Origin: JAIPGX01 sp041650475
GTDB taxonomy: Bacteria > Babelota > Babeliae > Babelales > UASB340
Assembly: GCA_041650475.1 (NCBI GenBank)
Contig: JBAZLD010000026.1
Span: 1 to 7,578, forward strand
Reading direction: 5' to 3'
Length of the DNA stretch: 7,578 nt
Shown here: piece by piece, positions 5,522 to 7,578 of the stretch
Layout of the letters: each line of letters begins with the position of its first letter
How positions within the stretch are numbered: the stretch's first letter is position 1
The notes under the pieces: model-generated
What the model was told of the DNA's origin: nothing
Databases searched by the model: none
What the model saw: only the letters and a program-made list of their open reading frames with translations
Position numbers and translations under genes: made by a program

Positions 5522-5555
5522 CGGCGCCCTATCCCGGCGCCGGGTGTTTCCGGCG
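5522..5555 (+). other. Two overlapping GC-rich hairpins after the radical SAM gene
   Basis: CGGCGCC (5522-5528) pairs with GGCGCCG (5536-5542). Alternatively CGCCGG (5538-5543) pairs with CCGGCG (5550-5555). The two share bases and cannot form together. No T run follows at once, so termination probably occurs at the site further downstream. Confidence 0.5.
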
Positions 5556-5585
5556 AGATAATCGCATAGCCCGCCGCCATAAGGA

Positions 5586-5615
5586 AACCTGTTCCAGCGG
5601 TTTTTTGTTTTTTTT
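5586..5615 (+). terminator. Intrinsic terminator, short bulged stem with long T tract
   Basis: AACCTG (5586-5591 region) can pair with CAG..GGTT (5595-5602 region) around a small loop with a bulge, followed by TTTTTTGTTTTTTTT (5601-5615). The stem is weak but the T tract is long. It would end the radical SAM transcript. Confidence 0.55.
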
Positions 5616-5626
5616 ATAATTCGCGG

Positions 5627-5635
5627 TGGTATAAT
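5627..5635 (+). promoter_or_regulatory. Extended -10 promoter for the exported protein/CBS unit
   Basis: TGG followed by TATAAT (5630-5635) makes a TGn extended -10. The possible -35 (TTGTTT, 5605-5610) is poor and lies in the terminator T tract. The predicted start near 5642 would put AAGGAGGG (5643-5650) almost at the 5' end of the message. Confidence 0.5.
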
Positions 5636-5653
5636 CGATATAAAGGAGGGTGT

Positions 5654-5974
5654 ATGAAATATATCGATAAAACAGCGTTACTCGTTACCCTGGCTGTAAG
5701 TTTCTTTTTTTTAGTGAGCCTGCCTCTTGAGAGTATGTCGGCGGAACCAATCCAGAAAATATTCCAGAAAGACCTTTGTTACGATATCTATTATGCGCTT
5801 CAGGACGGAGCGCAGTACGTCGCTAACGTAAAAATAGTCGGCATCGTGGAGATAAACGGGATATCGTTTCTGGAGGTTCAGCCTGTAAACTTCCCCCAGG
5901 AGAAATCCGGATACATTTTGTTTTCCAGCATCAGTGCAATTCTTCCTGTGGGGACTGTAAGCCAGGTGCGATAG
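5654..5974 (+). CDS. Small exported protein of unknown function
   Basis: A 106-residue protein starts at ATG 5654, 4 bases after AGGAGG. Residues 1-30 look like a Sec signal peptide: MKYIDK, a hydrophobic core (ALLVTLAVSFFFLVSLPL), then SMSA before EP, the likely cleavage point. There is no lipobox. The mature part, about 76 residues, contains one Cys (C42) and short beta-type stretches (QYVANVKIVGIVEINGISFLEVQPVNF and SGYILFSSISAILPVG), so a small beta fold in the periplasm is plausible. I do not recognise a family. The CBS-domain gene starts 23 bases later with its own ribosome site, so the two are probably co-transcribed, although one product is exported and the other cytoplasmic. Confidence 0.82.
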   Translation: MKYIDKTALLVTLAVSFFFLVSLPLESMSAEPIQKIFQKDLCYDIYYALQDGAQYVANVKIVGIVEINGISFLEVQPVNFPQEKSGYILFSSISAILPVGTVSQVR

Positions 5975-5997
5975 CCGTCCGAATAAAGGGAGGGGGT

Positions 5998-6441
5998 ATG
6001 TTGATAAAAGATATTATGACGAAGAATGTTGTTACGGTCAGCCCTGAAATGGATATTCATGAATTGGCAAAATTATTTATGGAAAGGAACATTAGCGGCG
6101 CTCCGGTAGTAGATAAAGGCGGAAAATTATTGGGAATTGTAAAGGAAGAGGGCGTGATCTTTCAGGATAAAAAGGTGCATTTGCCGACTTTCATCAATCT
6201 TTCTCTCGGATTTCTCACTTTGGGAACCGAGAGATACAATGAAGAAATAAAAAAGATCACAGCAAGTAAAGTGTCCAGCATAATGGAGAAGAATGCAGTT
6301 GCTATTGATCCAAACGCGGAAATAGAGGATGTTGCCACTTTAATGATCGATAAAGAGATATATTATCTACCCGTGGTGGATAAGGATGTGCTAGTAGGTG
6401 TGATCACAAAGAAAGATATTGTGCGCGCTATTGCGAAATAA
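5998..6441 (+). CDS. Tandem CBS-domain protein
   Basis: A 147-residue cytoplasmic protein starts at ATG 5998 after AAGGGAGGGGG. CBS1 spans about 4-55 (IKDIMTKNVVTVSPEMDIHE, then ISGAPVVDKGGKLLGIVKE). CBS2 spans about 91-147 (VSSIMEKNAVAIDPNAEIED, then IYYLPVVDKDVLVGVITKKD). Such pairs form a Bateman module that usually binds adenine nucleotides and acts as a regulatory sensor. Here there is no fused catalytic domain, so the target is unknown. Between the two domains (about 56-88) lies an extra segment, KVHLPTFINLSLGFLTLG, that is partly hydrophobic. CBS1 lacks the usual S/T-x-x-D ending and reads KEEGVIF, whereas CBS2 keeps TKKDIVR, so nucleotide binding may be asymmetric. It is second in an operon with the exported protein and convergent with the trehalose synthase gene. 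Confidence 0.93.
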   Translation: MLIKDIMTKNVVTVSPEMDIHELAKLFMERNISGAPVVDKGGKLLGIVKEEGVIFQDKKVHLPTFINLSLGFLTLGTERYNEEIKKITASKVSSIMEKNAVAIDPNAEIEDVATLMIDKEIYYLPVVDKDVLVGVITKKDIVRAIAK

Positions 6442-6458
6442 AAGAGGTAGCTTAAGTG

Positions 6459-6472
6459 CCTGTCGTTACAGG
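6459..6472. terminator. Short hairpin between convergent genes
   Basis: CCTGT (6459-6463) and ACAGG (6468-6472) pair around CGTT and overlap the stop codon of the minus-strand gene. Neither side has a strong T run, so this is at best a weak bidirectional terminator for the convergent pair. Confidence 0.3.
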
Positions 6473-7578
6473 TTTACCACATCTTCGGCGTGGTACAGGG
6501 AAAGGAATAAAAGCAGGTAGTCTTTAAGATGCCTGGTGAGCAGAAAGTTGTTCCGCACGTGTTCCTTGCCGTTCTCTCCCAGTTTCTTCGCATATCCCGG
6601 ATTGTTCAGCAATTGCTTTACTGCAAAAGCGGCGCCGTCTATCGACCGGCACAGAAGGCCGGAATATTTATTCTTGATCTGCAAAGGTATGCCGCCTACA
6701 TGCGAAGCGACGACCGCTTTTGATTTCCAGAGCGCTTCAGATACGGTCAGCCCGAATCCTTCGCGCAGGGATTTTTGCATGATAACATCCGATGCGCGCT
6801 GCAATGCATTGACATCGATATCGTTCTGCTGCATGAGAAGTATGTGAATGTCTTTATCCTTGCCCGCGTGTTCCCTGACTTCCTCAAGTACCTGAATACC
6901 TTCAGGATCGTCGGCCGCGGTTCCTCCGGCAAGAATAAGCCGGCAATCGATATATTTCTTTACCTTCTTGTATGCCTCGATAACTCCCACCGGATCTTTG
7001 AGCCCGTCGAACCGCGATATTTGAGTTATGAGCGGTTTATCCTGGGGGATCTCATATTTATCAAGCACCGCCTTGATAGTCTCCTGAGGCAATTCTTTAT
7101 TCTTATCGCTTAAAGGATCGATAGAAGGGGAAATAAGGAATTGCCGCACAGGTAAGGGCCGCGAGAACGACGGAGCGGAAAATACCGATGCGTCGTAGCG
7201 CGGAATAAAGTCCATTAAGAATTTCCAGACTTTTTCCTGTGGGGCGGAAACGTCTATATGACAGCGCCAGATCCATTTATTGCCGGATTTTTTTGAGATC
7301 AAAGCAATAGGCTGAGGGTCGTGAATGAATACTATGTCCGCATCAGTGTTCATTTCGGATATGTTGTTCTGGCTCGTTTGCATGAAGATCTGCAGGTCAT
7401 CGTCAGAGATATTCTCGGCTTTGCCGTGAAGAGCATTATGGAATTTTTTAGTGACCGCGAAGAATTTTTCGCCGCCTTTGATGACATCCCACCGCGCATT
7501 GACGCCTAATTCGTGCAGGAAGGGGATCATCCGGCTTAAGATCTCGGCAACGCCTCCGCCGACCGCGGTAGAATTGAT
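6466..7578 (-). CDS. treT: Trehalose glycosyltransferring synthase (TreT-like), 5' end outside window
   Basis: The frame is open to the right edge. Codons beyond the Met at 7530 read INSTAVGGGVAEILSR, the conserved N-terminal glycine-rich segment of TreT-type synthases, so the true start lies outside and about 370 residues are visible. TreT makes trehalose from an NDP-glucose and glucose, reversibly, in the cytoplasm. Counting from that Met: ARWDVIKGGEKFFAVTKKFHNALHG (12-36), IHDPQP (69-74) and WRCHIDVS (88-95) are typical of the acceptor half. ISRFDGLKDP (171-180) and LREGFGLTVSEALWKS (255-270) are the GT4 donor-site motifs; Arg173, Lys178 and the E-X7-E pair Glu257/Glu265 are present. VGGIPLQI follows. 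The visible length and complete motifs argue for an active enzyme. A related GT4 sucrose or trehalose-phosphate enzyme is less likely given the N-terminal signature. Confidence 0.93.
   Translation of the reverse strand: MNSTAVGGGVAEILSRMIPFLHELGVNARWDVIKGGEKFFAVTKKFHNALHGKAENISDDDLQIFMQTSQNNISEMNTDADIVFIHDPQPIALISKKSGNKWIWRCHIDVSAPQEKVWKFLMDFIPRYDASVFSAPSFSRPLPVRQFLISPSIDPLSDKNKELPQETIKAVLDKYEIPQDKPLITQISRFDGLKDPVGVIEAYKKVKKYIDCRLILAGGTAADDPEGIQVLEEVREHAGKDKDIHILLMQQNDIDVNALQRASDVIMQKSLREGFGLTVSEALWKSKAVVASHVGGIPLQIKNKYSGLLCRSIDGAAFAVKQLLNNPGYAKKLGENGKEHVRNNFLLTRHLKDYLLLFLSLYHAEDVVNL

Noticed and set aside
6529..7509. ORFs overlapping the trehalose synthase gene on both strands, and 5878-6060 minus under the exported-protein and CBS genes
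   Set aside because: All are shadows of genes with recognisable motifs and lack independent support.
1..7578. CRISPR array or ribosomal RNA
   Set aside because: No regularly spaced direct repeats and no rRNA-like conserved segments were seen on reading through the window.

Overview
The window looks like bacterial chromosome from a Gram-negative-type organism. It has a BamE-like domain protein, a CCA-encoding tRNA-Asn, TATAAT/TTGAC-type promoters, strong AGGAGG ribosome sites and a TreT-type trehalose synthase. No gene here fixes the phylum. Base use changes along the window: the flanking genes are of moderate GC, while the block at about 920-4430 is visibly AT-richer. That difference suggests the block arrived separately.

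Layout: (1) positions 1-710 hold the 3' part of a gene for a probably envelope-associated protein with a C-terminal SmpA/BamE-like domain. (2) A tRNA-Asn(GTT) at 780-855 has its own promoter and an intrinsic terminator. (3) Positions ~920-4430 form a compact accessory island just downstream of the tRNA. A palindrome-containing promoter precedes four tightly packed same-strand genes: a tiny TTG-start ORF, a small N-terminally anchored membrane protein, a 175-residue protein with one hydrophobic helix, and a 719-residue protein with a TOPRIM-type nuclease signature but no P-loop. Two kinds of short repeat bracket the island in the order L-R-L-(genes)-R-L', as if modules had inserted one after another at a single site. 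No recombinase or transposase gene is present. (4) Positions 4493-5521 encode a radical SAM protein, apparently read from a leaderless promoter. (5) Positions 5654-6441 hold a two-gene unit: a small exported protein of unknown function and a tandem CBS-domain protein. (6) Positions 6466-7578 on the minus strand hold most of a trehalose glycosyltransferring synthase, convergent with the CBS gene and running off the right edge.

The most interesting content is the island. Overlapping or tightly packed genes (membrane protein, hydrophobic-helix protein, TOPRIM protein) next to a tRNA and bounded by repeats fit an undescribed anti-phage or anti-mobile-element system. That reading is inference from architecture and is not shown by the sequence. 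The flanking genes look like ordinary host metabolism and envelope functions with no evident link to the island.
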